The position numbers and the translations under genes are program-made. From Pasteurella sp049670895 (GTDB taxonomy: Bacteria; Pseudomonadota; Gammaproteobacteria; Enterobacterales; Pasteurellaceae), in NCBI RefSeq assembly GCF_049670895.1, contig NZ_CP187170.1: DNA of 64,000 nt. One strand, 5' to 3'. This document shows positions 44,793 through 55,056 of this stretch, piece by piece. The notes under the pieces were generated by a model that worked only from the letters and a program-made list of their open reading frames with translations, ran no database searches and was not told the origin of the DNA. Positions within the stretch are counted from its first letter, which is position 1, and each line of letters begins with the position of its first letter.

Positions 44793-45722
44793 TTATGCGG
44801 AATGTAGGGATTGTAATAGACGATCTGCACCCTGCTGTCGCAACATTTCTGCCACCTGAATGCCTAAATCTTGTGCATTTTCGACCGCACTTTTGGCTTC
44901 TGCACGAAGCATTGTTGTGCCTTCTGTTTCGCCCACTAAAGCACGTAAATAGAGCTGATCATCTTGTAAGATCGCATAGCCTGCAATGGGTACTTGGCAG
45001 CCACCTTGTAAATGTGAATTCATGGCTCGTTCTGCCTGTACGCAGTAAGTGGTGTGTTGATCGGCTAAAGGGGCGAGTAATTGTTGTACCGCCATATCCT
45101 CACTGCGACATTCAATCCCAATTGCCCCTTGACCGACAGCGGGGAGAACTTGCTCAATGTCAAGAAATGAGGTGATACGTTTGGCAAGATCTAAGCGAAT
45201 CAAACCTGCGGCAGCAAGGATAATGGCATCATAATCACCGTGATCTAACTTATTTAAACGGGTTCCGACATTGCCTCGCAGAGAATGAATGTTGAGATCA
45301 GGTCTTAATTGTTTTAGTTGGCATTGACGACGTAAACTGGACGTCCCCACCACAGCTCCAGCGGGTAACGCCATTAAAGACGGATAGGTATTGGAAACAA
45401 AGGCATCTCGTGGATCTTCACGTGGACAAATGACACTTAAAGTCAGCCCGTCTGGAAATTGCATCGGCACATCTTTCATGGAGTGAACCGCAATATCGGC
45501 TTCCCCTTTTAACAAAGCATTTTCTAATTCTTTTACGAATAAACCTTTGCCACCAATTTTAGCAAGCGGGCTATCTAAAATGACATCGCCTTTGGTGACC
45601 ATCGGCACCAAAATCACCTGTAAATCAGGGTAATATTGCTGTAAGCGATCTTTTACATAGTTGGCTTGCCAGAGGGCAAGTGGGCTTTGGCGGGTCGCAA
45701 TTTTTAACGTCGTCGTTGTCAT
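44793..45722 (-). CDS. hemC: Porphobilinogen deaminase HemC
   Basis: A 309-residue hydroxymethylbilane synthase (E. coli 313). The dipyrromethane cofactor cysteine is in LQGGCQVPIAGYA; RQSPLALWQA at the N-terminus and the active-site region SMKDVP are also seen. ATG at 45722 is chosen; a TTG six codons upstream is less likely. It heads hemCDXY and is divergent from cyaA, as in enterobacteria. Confidence 0.96.
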   Translation of the reverse strand: MTTTTLKIATRQSPLALWQANYVKDRLQQYYPDLQVILVPMVTKGDVILDSPLAKIGGKGLFVKELENALLKGEADIAVHSMKDVPMQFPDGLTLSVICPREDPRDAFVSNTYPSLMALPAGAVVGTSSLRRQCQLKQLRPDLNIHSLRGNVGTRLNKLDHGDYDAIILAAAGLIRLDLAKRITSFLDIEQVLPAVGQGAIGIECRSEDMAVQQLLAPLADQHTTYCVQAERAMNSHLQGGCQVPIAGYAILQDDQLYLRALVGETEGTTMLRAEAKSAVENAQDLGIQVAEMLRQQGADRLLQSLHSA

Positions 45723-45874
45723 TATTGTAACCAATTTCAAGAAAATAACTGTTCGCTATCCTACCATTGTTACTCAAAAATGTCAGTTTCCATTTAATTT
45801 TTTTGCTTTCATCTAGGGCAAATGTTACAGTAAATCAGCAAAATAAATCGCATACTGAAATACTAGGATATTAT

Positions 45875-48391
45875 TTGAATTACGATCTCTTTAGTGCCAA
45901 AAAACAGGTTGAATATTTAGATAATTTACGTTTAGAACGTGCCTTACAAGGTGCTTCCTACGAATTTAAACATGTTTTTCACCTGATAAGCCTATTATTA
46001 CATATCAATCATCCTAATTTGCCGGGCTATGTTGCCGATGCACCAGCAGGGATCGCCGATTTCAAACTTTCTCCTTATCAAAAAAACTATTTGCATGATG
46101 CACTTCCTCGCATTAATGTGAATCAACCGCCGATCCCTTCGTTTTCCTACCGCACGTGTAATGCCATTTTAGGGGTGTATGTGATGGGGAGCATTGCCTC
46201 CATTTCACAAACCGCATTGTCTGACTTGGATATTTGGGTCTGTCATCGTGAAAATCTAAGTAAAACCGAAAAAGAAGCCTTGCAACGTAAAGCCGATTTA
46301 TTGCAGCAATGGGCACATGGATTTCACATTGAAATTAATTTATATCCTATTGATCAGCAACGTTTTCGCTGTTTCCGTTATGCCGAACCACTCACCGCAG
46401 AGAATTGCGGTTCTGCACAATATATGTTGTTGTTGGAAGAATTTTATCGTTCAGCCATTCGGCTAGCAGGTAAGCCGTTATTATGGCAACACCTGTTGGT
46501 GCAAAACGAAATGGAGTATGAAAGTGAAGTGACAAGGTTGGTTGAGAGCAAGCAAATCGACTTAGATGATTGGGTCGATTTTGGGGGCTTAGGCTCATTT
46601 TCTGCAAATGAATATTTTGGTGCGAGCTTATGGCAACTGTATAAAGGGATTGATGCCCCTTATAAATCCGTCATTAAAATTTTATTACTGGAAACCTATT
46701 CTTCTGAATATCCCAATACTTATTTAATTGCTCGAGAATTTAAAGAGCAATTGCTCACGGGGAAACTGAATCCTTCACATCAATTTGATCCTTACTTAGC
46801 GATGCTTGAGCGAGCCACCCGTTATTTAGTGGAGCATAATGAATTAAAACGCTTAGGCTTTGTGCGTCGTAGTGTGTATTTAAAAGCAACGGAAGGCATT
46901 AATTGGCAAGATCAAAACAGCAAAAATAACTGGCGGTTAGCCTATTTACAAAAACTGGTTAAAGAATGGGGTTGGTCTGATGCTTTAATTAATGAGCTGA
47001 ATCAGCGTTCAAGATGGAAAATTAAATATGTTAAAAAATCGCACAATAGTTTAATTAAGTTCTTGATGCTCAGTTATCGTAATTTGGTTGCCTTTGCCCG
47101 TAAACATCATGTGAATTCCAGTATTATGCCGCAAGATATTGCGGTTCTGACACGTAAACTTTATACGGCATTTGAAGAATTGCCGGGCAAAATCACGTTA
47201 TTAAATCCGCAAATTGCCCTCGATCTGTCGGAAAAACACCTGTTATTTTTTGAAGTCAAAAATAATAAATCCTTCAAAGATGGTTGGTATTTAGTCAATC
47301 ACACCCCGAATATTGAAGGTTTTTCACAAAAACGTTATACCGAACACAGTGACAGCTTAAATAAGCTGGTGGCGTGGGCGTATTTTAATCGATTATTAAC
47401 TGCCAATACGGAAATTAACATCATTAGCCAACGTGTTTCGCTTACTACGTTACGTAATTTTGTCACGGATCTGCGTTTGTCATTTCCTGCCACAATTTCT
47501 TCGGCAAGTAATGAAAATCTCAGTCATGCCTGTGAAATCAGCAGCCTAATGGTTGCCATTAATTTAACGGTAGATCCGACGAAGAATCTGACCCATGCGA
47601 AAGAAAAAATCCAAGCCAGTGATTTATTTAGCTTTGGTCCGAAAGAAGAAAGCTTAGTGGGCAGTATTGATATTACTTATCGCAATTTATGGAATGAAAT
47701 CCGCACTCTACATTTTGAAGGGCAAAATGCGATTTTATTAGCCCTAAAAGTGTTATCCAATAAAATTCATCGAGGAGCCCCGTCCCCCGCTTCAGTGCAA
47801 GTCTTCTGTTATAGCCAGCGTTATCAGCGTACCTTGCGTAACATTGTGACTGCATTGATTAATCGTTGCATTAGCATTCAAATTGGGACAGTCTCGCCAC
47901 CGAAAAATCATTTATTGCGTGTTGCTGGGAAAAACTGGCAATTCTTCTTTGAAGAACGTGGGATTAGCTTACAAGAAGTGAATACGCAGAATTTAGTGGA
48001 AAATACCGAGTTTGATAGCACGCTAGACAATGAAATTGAGGAAAAAGAAAGTCCTTCTTTAGAACAATCCCGCAGTTATCCCCCTGAAATAGACTATTTC
48101 GCCAGTGAAGGCTTCTTACAGTTTTTCTTTGAAGATAACCCCAATGGCTCGTTTAATGTGTATATTTTAGACGAGGTGAATCGCATTGAAATTTATCGGC
48201 AATGTGAAGGCTCAAAAGAGCAAAAAATCAAAGAGATTAACTACATTTATCAGTCTTCAGGCTTGGAGGAAAATAATAATCCGTATAAAATTGTGCAGCG
48301 TGATTTTAATTATCCGCAATTTTATCAATTATTATCACAAGAGAATGGCATTAAAATTGTACCATTCCATAGTCGCTTAGCGATGTCTTAG
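45875..48391 (+). CDS. cyaA: Adenylate cyclase, class I, CyaA
   Basis: An 838-residue class I adenylate cyclase (E. coli 848), making cAMP for CRP control. The frame is open from 45767, but the family N-terminus (NYDLFSAKKQVEYLDNLRLERAL) begins at a TTG at 45875, with AGGA six bases before it. It aligns without a gap with E. coli CyaA, which also starts at a rare UUG that limits its synthesis. The catalytic nucleotidyltransferase core is GSIASISQTALSDLDIWVCH, and the glucose-regulated C-terminal domain is intact. Three copies of a TTAGCGATRTC unit span the stop. Confidence 0.93.
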   Translation: MNYDLFSAKKQVEYLDNLRLERALQGASYEFKHVFHLISLLLHINHPNLPGYVADAPAGIADFKLSPYQKNYLHDALPRINVNQPPIPSFSYRTCNAILGVYVMGSIASISQTALSDLDIWVCHRENLSKTEKEALQRKADLLQQWAHGFHIEINLYPIDQQRFRCFRYAEPLTAENCGSAQYMLLLEEFYRSAIRLAGKPLLWQHLLVQNEMEYESEVTRLVESKQIDLDDWVDFGGLGSFSANEYFGASLWQLYKGIDAPYKSVIKILLLETYSSEYPNTYLIAREFKEQLLTGKLNPSHQFDPYLAMLERATRYLVEHNELKRLGFVRRSVYLKATEGINWQDQNSKNNWRLAYLQKLVKEWGWSDALINELNQRSRWKIKYVKKSHNSLIKFLMLSYRNLVAFARKHHVNSSIMPQDIAVLTRKLYTAFEELPGKITLLNPQIALDLSEKHLLFFEVKNNKSFKDGWYLVNHTPNIEGFSQKRYTEHSDSLNKLVAWAYFNRLLTANTEINIISQRVSLTTLRNFVTDLRLSFPATISSASNENLSHACEISSLMVAINLTVDPTKNLTHAKEKIQASDLFSFGPKEESLVGSIDITYRNLWNEIRTLHFEGQNAILLALKVLSNKIHRGAPSPASVQVFCYSQRYQRTLRNIVTALINRCISIQIGTVSPPKNHLLRVAGKNWQFFFEERGISLQEVNTQNLVENTEFDSTLDNEIEEKESPSLEQSRSYPPEIDYFASEGFLQFFFEDNPNGSFNVYILDEVNRIEIYRQCEGSKEQKIKEINYIYQSSGLEENNNPYKIVQRDFNYPQFYQLLSQENGIKIVPFHSRLAMS

Positions 48392-48407
48392 CGATGTCTT
48401 AGCGATA
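48377..48407. repeat. Short tandem repeat across the cyaA stop
   Basis: TTAGCGATGTC occurs twice, followed by TTAGCGATATC. The first stop codon of cyaA (TAG, 48389-48391) belongs to the second unit. Confidence 0.8.
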
Positions 48408-48429
48408 TCATAGTCATACTGGGGGTTAT

Positions 48430-49059
48430 ATGTCAGAAAAAATGAAAGTCTTGATTATTGACGATCATCCATTGATGCGTCGAGGAATCAAGCAACTGAT
48501 CGAATTAGATGAAGACTTAACTTTCGTCGGTGATGCGGGTAATGGAAGCGAAGGGATTACACTGGCACTAGAAACTCAGCCTGATTTAATTATTCTTGAT
48601 TTAAACATGAAAGGCTTGTCGGGGCTAGATACCTTAAAAGCCTTACGTGAAGAAGGGGTTGATGCACGGATTTTAATTTTGACCGTATCGGATGCGAAAA
48701 ACGATATTTTTACCTTAATTGATGCGGGAGCAGATGGTTATTTGCTAAAAGATACGGAGCCAGACACCTTATTAAGCCAAATTAAACGCATTGCCCAAGG
48801 CGAAGTGATTTTAAGTGAATCGATTAAAAATGCCTTGATTGAACGCCAATCTGCCAGTGATCCGATGTATTCACTCACAGATCGTGAAATGGACGTATTA
48901 CGTTTAATTGCAACGGGATTATCGAATAAGCAAATTGCAGCACAACTGTTTATTTCTGAAGAAACGGTGAAAGTGCATATTCGTAATTTATTACGCAAGT
49001 TAAATGTGCATTCTCGTGTGGCTGCCACGGTGCTTTATTTTGAGCATAAAGGGCGGTAA
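48430..49059 (+). CDS. narP: Nitrate/nitrite response regulator NarP
   Basis: A 209-residue two-component regulator: receiver domain with Asp57 (LIILDLNMKG) as phosphorylation site and a LuxR-type helix-turn-helix (LTDREMDVLRLIATGLSNKQIAAQLF). It fits NarP, the partner of NarQ in Pasteurellaceae, which controls nitrate, nitrite and often TMAO or DMSO respiration. No sensor kinase is adjacent. Confidence 0.9.
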   Translation: MSEKMKVLIIDDHPLMRRGIKQLIELDEDLTFVGDAGNGSEGITLALETQPDLIILDLNMKGLSGLDTLKALREEGVDARILILTVSDAKNDIFTLIDAGADGYLLKDTEPDTLLSQIKRIAQGEVILSESIKNALIERQSASDPMYSLTDREMDVLRLIATGLSNKQIAAQLFISEETVKVHIRNLLRKLNVHSRVAATVLYFEHKGR

Positions 49060-49084
49060 ATAACATTTCACTGCGAAAACAAAG

Positions 49085-49118
49085 AAAAGCCAAGAAACGC
49101 AAAATTCTTGGCTTTTTT
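49085..49118 (+). terminator. Rho-independent terminator of narP
   Basis: AAAAGCCAAGAA (49085-49096) pairs with TTCTTGGCTTTT (49105-49116) and ends in a T run. Confidence 0.9.
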
Positions 49119-49219
49119 ATATGTAAATTAATCAAAATTTTACAAAAACCACCGCACTTTACATTGCCAATGCCTTTGATTAAAAGGTACACTAAAGTAA
49201 TTTTTTATTTGGGGAAGCT

Positions 49220-50974
49220 ATGGAACGTTTTCGTAATATCAAGGCACCACTTGCCACCAAAATTCTTATTTTTTGTACCGCACTTGCCAGTGGCATTTCA
49301 CTTGCAGAGGTACCCGTCAAAACACAAATCCACGGCATCAAGCAGGCAAAATTGAAAGACAATGTCAATGTGTATGTTGGCATGATTGATGAAGAAGATG
49401 CTGATGCTTCAGAAAGGCATAAAGAACTGATTTTAGACGCCATTGATAAAGGCTTGCGAGCTTATGGTTATTATCAAAGTCATGTCGTGTTTGAAGTGAA
49501 GCCACAAGCCAAAGAAACCTTGTTGATTGCCACTGTTGATGTAGGCAACCCTGTTAAACTGACTGAAACCGATGTGATTTTTGAGGGGGCGGCAACCGCT
49601 GATACGGCATTTAACAAGTTACGCAATCAATTACCTGCAGTAGGCACCGTGCTGAATCACGAAACCTATGATGACTATAAATCCAATGTGCAACAATTAG
49701 CCTTAAGCCGAGGCTATTTTGATGGTGATTTTACTCGTTCTCGCCTTGAAATTATGCCCTCAACCCAACAAGCATGGTGGCGTTTAACTTATAACAGTGG
49801 CGAACGTTACCATATTGGTGAGATTCGTTTTGTCAATTCGCAAATCCGTGAAGATTATCTACGCAATATGCTCAATATCAAAACGGGCGATCCTTACTTA
49901 ATCAATGATCTTTCAACGCTTACCAATAATTACACTTCTTCAAATTGGTTTAGCTCGGTGTTATTACAACCCCACTTAGACGAAAAACATAAAAAGGTGA
50001 ATCTTGATGTGATGCTTCACCCTCGCAAAAAAAACAGTATGGAAGTCGGGCTAGGTTGGGCATCGGATGTTGGACCTCGCCTACAACTTGGTTGGAATAA
50101 ACCTTGGATCAACAACCGAGGGCATAGTTTCCGCACGAATCTTTATGTTTCGGCACCAAAACAGACGCTAGAAGCCACCTATAAAATGCCTTTGCTGAAA
50201 AATCCGCTGAATTATTATTATGAAATGTCAACGGGTTTGGAAAATGAGAAAGTCAATGATACCAACACGTTTGCTTCAACCTTTGCGGTGTTGCGTTATT
50301 GGAATCATGCCGCAGGTTGGCAACATTCTTTAGGGTTGCGTGTTCGTTACGATTCATTTACGCAAGCCAATGTGAAAGACAAAACTTTGCTGGTGTATCC
50401 AACGGCATCTTTACGTCGCACGCGTTTACAAGGTGGACTTTTCCCAACGTGGGGGGATACACAAAATATTACCGTTGATTTTGGGCGTCAATGGTGGTTG
50501 TCGGATGTGGATTTCTTTAAAATTCAAGCCTCTAGCCTTTGGGTGCGAACCTATGCACAAAATCATCGTGTGGTCAGTCGGTTAGAACTCGGTTGGTTAC
50601 ACACCAAAGACATTCAACGTATTCCGCCTGCCTTACGTTTTTTTGCAGGGGGGGATCGCAGTGTACGTGGTTATGGTTATAAGAAAATTTCGCCTAAAAA
50701 TGCCGCAGGCAAATTAGTGGGGGCATCTCGTTTATTAACAGGGAGCTTGGAATATCAATACCAAGTTTACCCAGATTGGTGGGTCGCCACCTTTGCAGAC
50801 ACAGGTTTAGCCGCCAATGCGTTTACACAGAAAGCATTACGCTATGGTGCGGGAATGGGGGTGCGTTGGGCATCACCTGTGGGGGCGATTAAATTTGATA
50901 TTGCCACCCCTATCCATGATAAAGAGAAAAGTAAAAATCTTCACTTCTATATCGGGCTTGGTGCTGAACTTTAA
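49220..50974 (+). CDS. tamA: TamA, outer-membrane translocation and assembly protein
   Basis: A 584-residue Omp85-family protein: signal peptide (about 29 residues), three POTRA-like domains (to about 270) and a C-terminal 16-strand barrel with the family motif GGDRSVRGYGY (substrate-recognition loop) near residue 475. With TamB it helps insert certain outer-membrane proteins and is implicated in phospholipid transport. The tamB start lies 4 bp after its stop. Confidence 0.95.
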   Translation: MERFRNIKAPLATKILIFCTALASGISLAEVPVKTQIHGIKQAKLKDNVNVYVGMIDEEDADASERHKELILDAIDKGLRAYGYYQSHVVFEVKPQAKETLLIATVDVGNPVKLTETDVIFEGAATADTAFNKLRNQLPAVGTVLNHETYDDYKSNVQQLALSRGYFDGDFTRSRLEIMPSTQQAWWRLTYNSGERYHIGEIRFVNSQIREDYLRNMLNIKTGDPYLINDLSTLTNNYTSSNWFSSVLLQPHLDEKHKKVNLDVMLHPRKKNSMEVGLGWASDVGPRLQLGWNKPWINNRGHSFRTNLYVSAPKQTLEATYKMPLLKNPLNYYYEMSTGLENEKVNDTNTFASTFAVLRYWNHAAGWQHSLGLRVRYDSFTQANVKDKTLLVYPTASLRRTRLQGGLFPTWGDTQNITVDFGRQWWLSDVDFFKIQASSLWVRTYAQNHRVVSRLELGWLHTKDIQRIPPALRFFAGGDRSVRGYGYKKISPKNAAGKLVGASRLLTGSLEYQYQVYPDWWVATFADTGLAANAFTQKALRYGAGMGVRWASPVGAIKFDIATPIHDKEKSKNLHFYIGLGAEL

Positions 50975-50977
50975 TGG

Positions 50978-53900
50978 ATGGACAAAAACAGAATGACAGA
51001 ACAAACAGAAAAGACAGAAACTGCAGAAAAGACGGAAACCACCGCATTACCGCCGAAAAAACGGAGAGTGTGCCGTATTTTACTTTGGATTAGTGCGGTC
51101 ATTTTTTTACCGATTTTGGCGTTACTGATTGCCCTCAGCACCAGTGCGGGACAGCGTGGCATTCTTCAACTTGCTGATCACTATTTAGATAACCTTCACA
51201 TTGGTAGCCTGAGTGGTGGCTTACAAGAGGGATTAGTGCTTAACCAGTTACAGGTCACCTCTGAGGGGGTGAATACTGAAATTGAGCAAGTGCGTTTACA
51301 AATGGGCTTAAGCTGTTTACTCCGCTTAGAGATTTGTATTCAAGATATTCGTATCAGCCAACCAAAAGTGACGGTGGACACCGCATTGTTGCCACCTGCG
51401 AAAGAAAAACCTAAAAATCAACAACCGATGAAACGCATCCATCTGCCAGTGTCGGTGCTGATTGACAACATTTTGGTGGAACAAACGAAGGTGCGTATTG
51501 ATGACACACAAATTGATTTGGATCGTTTTCAAACGGCATTAAGTTTAAATAATGATACTGGGTTGACCCTACAACCGACAAGCATTGATGCGTTGCAAAT
51601 TGCGATGAAAGCCAAGGCACAAGCAGAAACCCTGTTAACGCAAACGCCAACAAACACCCCAGCCACAGAGACACAAACGGCGACAGAAAAAGTCAAAGAA
51701 AAAGTGGCGGAGAAAATGGTGGAAACCGTGAATGAACAGGTCGAACAAGCGTTGTCAGAACACACAGCAACAACCACACCGCCACAAGACAGCAAAAAAA
51801 GTGCCCCGCCTGTTGATTGGGACGCACTTGCCCAACGCCTTTCCCAACCTTTATTGGGGGACTTTGCACAGATTGAATTGCCCTTTGATATTCATATTCC
51901 CAATATCCAAGGTCAGGAATGGCAATATCAACAACTTGCTGAAAACCCCGACAATCATCAACGCATTCATGTTTCACATGTGCAACTGCAAGCTGAGGCG
52001 ATAGGCGATAAGGTTGAATTAAAAACCTTTAAACTTGAAAGCAGTGTAGGACAGATTCAAGGGCATGGACAGCTCCAGCTCAGTGGTGATTATCCTCTTC
52101 AATTTCAGCTAAAAACACAGCTAGCTGAACAAACCCTAGGGGAAAACGTTAGCTTGCCAGCTAGCCATGCTCAGTTGGATCTTCACGGAAATTTATTAAA
52201 ACAGACCGCACTTTCTTTGCAAACGGAAGGGGCTATTAAGGCAACCTTAACAGGGCAGTTTGCACTGCACCAAGCCAAAACCCCTTTTCAACTTCAGTTT
52301 AATGTCAAAGACTTTGTTTATCCTTGGGAGGGAGCACAGCAAAATCCACTGCAAGTGCCTATGTTAGATTTAACCGTGGGCGGGGATTTACTGCATTATC
52401 ACATTAACCTTGCCACCTCTGCACAAGGCATGGATATCCCGAAAACACAGCTGAATTTGAACGCCATTGGCGAGCTAACCCATGTTGAAATTCAACAGTT
52501 GGTTCTGGATACCTTACAAGGACAAGCCGCCATGCAAGGTAAAGTCGGCTGGCGTCATGGGGTGCAATGGTACAGTGATGTGCAATTGACGAAATTGAAT
52601 TTAAGCCAATATGTAGCCAATACACCGACCTTGCTTTCTGGTCATGTGTTATCCACTGGCTTGATCGACCAAAGCCAATGGCTAATTGATGTGCCGAATT
52701 TAGATTTGCAAGGTCGCTTATCCAATAAACCCCTTTCTTTAAAAGGCACCCTAAGTGTTGGCTCAGAACATGGTATTCAAGATTTATTGGTCAAATTGCC
52801 GCAATTGTTGCTTAACTACGGTGAAAATACGGTTAATGTACAGGGCGTTGTTGGGGAAAAATCAGACGTAAACTTGGCGATTCAAGCCCCTAATTTACAG
52901 GGATTGTTACCTACGCTAGCAGGCAGTGTGCAAGGCAATATGCAATTGACGGGAAATATTGCACAGCCAACATTAGTGCTTGATCTGGTGGGGAAACAGA
53001 TTAAATTCGATCAACTGAATTTAGCCCATATTCAAGCCAAAGGGGAGGTGGATATTGCTCAACAGAGCAAAGGTCGTTTAGGGTTACAATTAGAAGGCTT
53101 ACATTACAGCGATATCAAACTGAACTCGGTAAACTTAAGCCTTCAAGGTGATGAAAAACAACATCAACTCATTCTAAATGCTCAAGGTTCACCCGTATCG
53201 GTAAAATGGAATGTTCAAGGGCATTTCGATCGTGGTTTACAACGTTGGAATGGCAATCTTAGCCAAGTGTTGATTACATCGCCTGTGGGGAATTGGCAAA
53301 CCAATCAACCTGTTGATGTGGTCTATGAGCATCAAAAAGCACAAGCCAATATCCATGCTCATTGTTGGTTAAACCCTTCAATTGAATTGTGTTTTCCACA
53401 GGCATTTAATGTCGGTGCCGCTGGTGAAGTTCCCTTCCAGTTGAAAAAGCTAGATTTAGCTTTAGTGAATGAACTGGTGGAGCAAAAGCTTCTGAAAGGT
53501 CAGCTGGCGAGCGAAGGCAAAGTAGCATGGTTTAAGGATAAAGCCCCCGAGCTGCAATTGACCCTCAACGGAAAAAATATTGAATTTAGCCAAAAAGTGG
53601 ATCGTAAACAATTCAATCTTGATATTCTGAACGTGGGGTTAAAGGCGAATTTGCTCAATAACCATTTAGCCTTGACATCCAATATTGATTTACAAGATCA
53701 AGCGAAGATCACCACACAATTAGATATCAAGGATCTCGCCAAAACACGTCAATTGAGCGGGGCATTAGTGATCCAAAATCTTAACTTAGATATTTTCAAT
53801 CAGTTGCTTTCACTGAAAGAAAATATTGTGGGTAATGTGGCAGCCAATATCAAATTTGGTGGCAGTGTAACTGCCCCTGATTTAACGGGCAGTTTCAATA

Positions 53901-55048
53901 TTCAAGGTATCCGAGCGGCAATTAAAGCCCTTCCTTTTGACATTCATGACGGTCAGTTAAATCTGAGTTTCCGAGGTCATCGTTCCACCTTACAAGGCTA
54001 TTTGCAAACGGATGAAAGCCGTTTGGATCTAACGGGGGAGGCAAGCTGGCAAAACATCGAAAAATGGACCAGTGCATTGCATGTTAAAGCCGAACAATTT
54101 AAGGTGGAAATTCCTGCCATGGCAAGATTAAAAGTGAGCCCAGATATCCACATTAAAGCAGATCCAAAACGTTTGGCATTATCAGGGAAAATTGATATTC
54201 CATGGGCAAGGATTGCCATTGAAGCACTGCCAGAAAGTGCGGTATCGGTGAGTCCAGATGAAGTGATTTTAGATGGCAAAACCAAAGCCAAAAAATTACC
54301 TAACTTGCCAGCGAAAACAAAATCAGGCATGGAAATTGTCTCTCACCTTAACATTAACATTGGGAAAGACGTCCACCTTGATGCCTATGGCTTAACTAGC
54401 CATCTCAATGGGTTATTGTCAGTCCGCCAAGAGCGAGGCAATCTCGGTTTATATGGACAAATTCATTTAACCAATGGTCGTTATGCTTCCTTTGGGCAGG
54501 ATTTATTAATTCGTAAAGGTTTAATCAGCTTCTCGGGTTTACCTTCTCAACCGATGTTAAATATAGAAGCCATTCGTAATCCTGAAGCCATGGAAACCAG
54601 TGGCATTATTGCGGGTGTGAAAGTGGTTGGCTTAGCACAAAGCCCTGAAGTGAAAGTCTTCTCTGAGCCAAGTATGCCACAAGATCAAGCTCTGTCTTAT
54701 ATTCTTACAGGACGTTCATTAGAAAACAGTGGCGAAGGGGGATCGGGTGGATCAATTGGTGCAGCATTGCTAGGTTTAGGCTTAGCGAAAAGTGGTAAAG
54801 TCGTCGGTGGGATTGGACAAGCCTTTGGTATCCAAGATCTTAATCTTGGTACACAAGGGGTTGGCGATGGATCTAAAGTGGTGGTGAGTGGCAGCATTAC
54901 CCCTCGCTTACAAGTGAAATATGGGGTTGGTTTATTTGACGGGTTAGCAGAATTTACCGTTCGCTATCGATTATTACCAAAACTGTACTTACAATCAGTT
55001 TCGGGTGTGACACAAGCGGTCGATCTACTTTATCAGTTTGAATTTTAA
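50978..55048 (+). CDS. tamB: TamB, AsmA-like envelope-spanning protein
   Basis: A 1356-residue protein anchored by one N-terminal helix (about 33-55) with a very long beta-helical periplasmic body and the conserved TamB (DUF490) C-terminal domain (about 1000-1356, ending in LLYQFEF). It spans the periplasm to TamA and forms a hydrophobic groove for lipid transport. A low-complexity insert rich in Thr, Glu, Lys, Val and Ala (about residues 215-277) interrupts the N-terminal part. ATG at 50993 is an alternative start. ppx follows within 9 bp. Confidence 0.94.
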   Translation: MDKNRMTEQTEKTETAEKTETTALPPKKRRVCRILLWISAVIFLPILALLIALSTSAGQRGILQLADHYLDNLHIGSLSGGLQEGLVLNQLQVTSEGVNTEIEQVRLQMGLSCLLRLEICIQDIRISQPKVTVDTALLPPAKEKPKNQQPMKRIHLPVSVLIDNILVEQTKVRIDDTQIDLDRFQTALSLNNDTGLTLQPTSIDALQIAMKAKAQAETLLTQTPTNTPATETQTATEKVKEKVAEKMVETVNEQVEQALSEHTATTTPPQDSKKSAPPVDWDALAQRLSQPLLGDFAQIELPFDIHIPNIQGQEWQYQQLAENPDNHQRIHVSHVQLQAEAIGDKVELKTFKLESSVGQIQGHGQLQLSGDYPLQFQLKTQLAEQTLGENVSLPASHAQLDLHGNLLKQTALSLQTEGAIKATLTGQFALHQAKTPFQLQFNVKDFVYPWEGAQQNPLQVPMLDLTVGGDLLHYHINLATSAQGMDIPKTQLNLNAIGELTHVEIQQLVLDTLQGQAAMQGKVGWRHGVQWYSDVQLTKLNLSQYVANTPTLLSGHVLSTGLIDQSQWLIDVPNLDLQGRLSNKPLSLKGTLSVGSEHGIQDLLVKLPQLLLNYGENTVNVQGVVGEKSDVNLAIQAPNLQGLLPTLAGSVQGNMQLTGNIAQPTLVLDLVGKQIKFDQLNLAHIQAKGEVDIAQQSKGRLGLQLEGLHYSDIKLNSVNLSLQGDEKQHQLILNAQGSPVSVKWNVQGHFDRGLQRWNGNLSQVLITSPVGNWQTNQPVDVVYEHQKAQANIHAHCWLNPSIELCFPQAFNVGAAGEVPFQLKKLDLALVNELVEQKLLKGQLASEGKVAWFKDKAPELQLTLNGKNIEFSQKVDRKQFNLDILNVGLKANLLNNHLALTSNIDLQDQAKITTQLDIKDLAKTRQLSGALVIQNLNLDIFNQLLSLKENIVGNVAANIKFGGSVTAPDLTGSFNIQGIRAAIKALPFDIHDGQLNLSFRGHRSTLQGYLQTDESRLDLTGEASWQNIEKWTSALHVKAEQFKVEIPAMARLKVSPDIHIKADPKRLALSGKIDIPWARIAIEALPESAVSVSPDEVILDGKTKAKKLPNLPAKTKSGMEIVSHLNINIGKDVHLDAYGLTSHLNGLLSVRQERGNLGLYGQIHLTNGRYASFGQDLLIRKGLISFSGLPSQPMLNIEAIRNPEAMETSGIIAGVKVVGLAQSPEVKVFSEPSMPQDQALSYILTGRSLENSGEGGSGGSIGAALLGLGLAKSGKVVGGIGQAFGIQDLNLGTQGVGDGSKVVVSGSITPRLQVKYGVGLFDGLAEFTVRYRLLPKLYLQSVSGVTQAVDLLYQFEF

Positions 55049-55056
55049 GGTGAATT

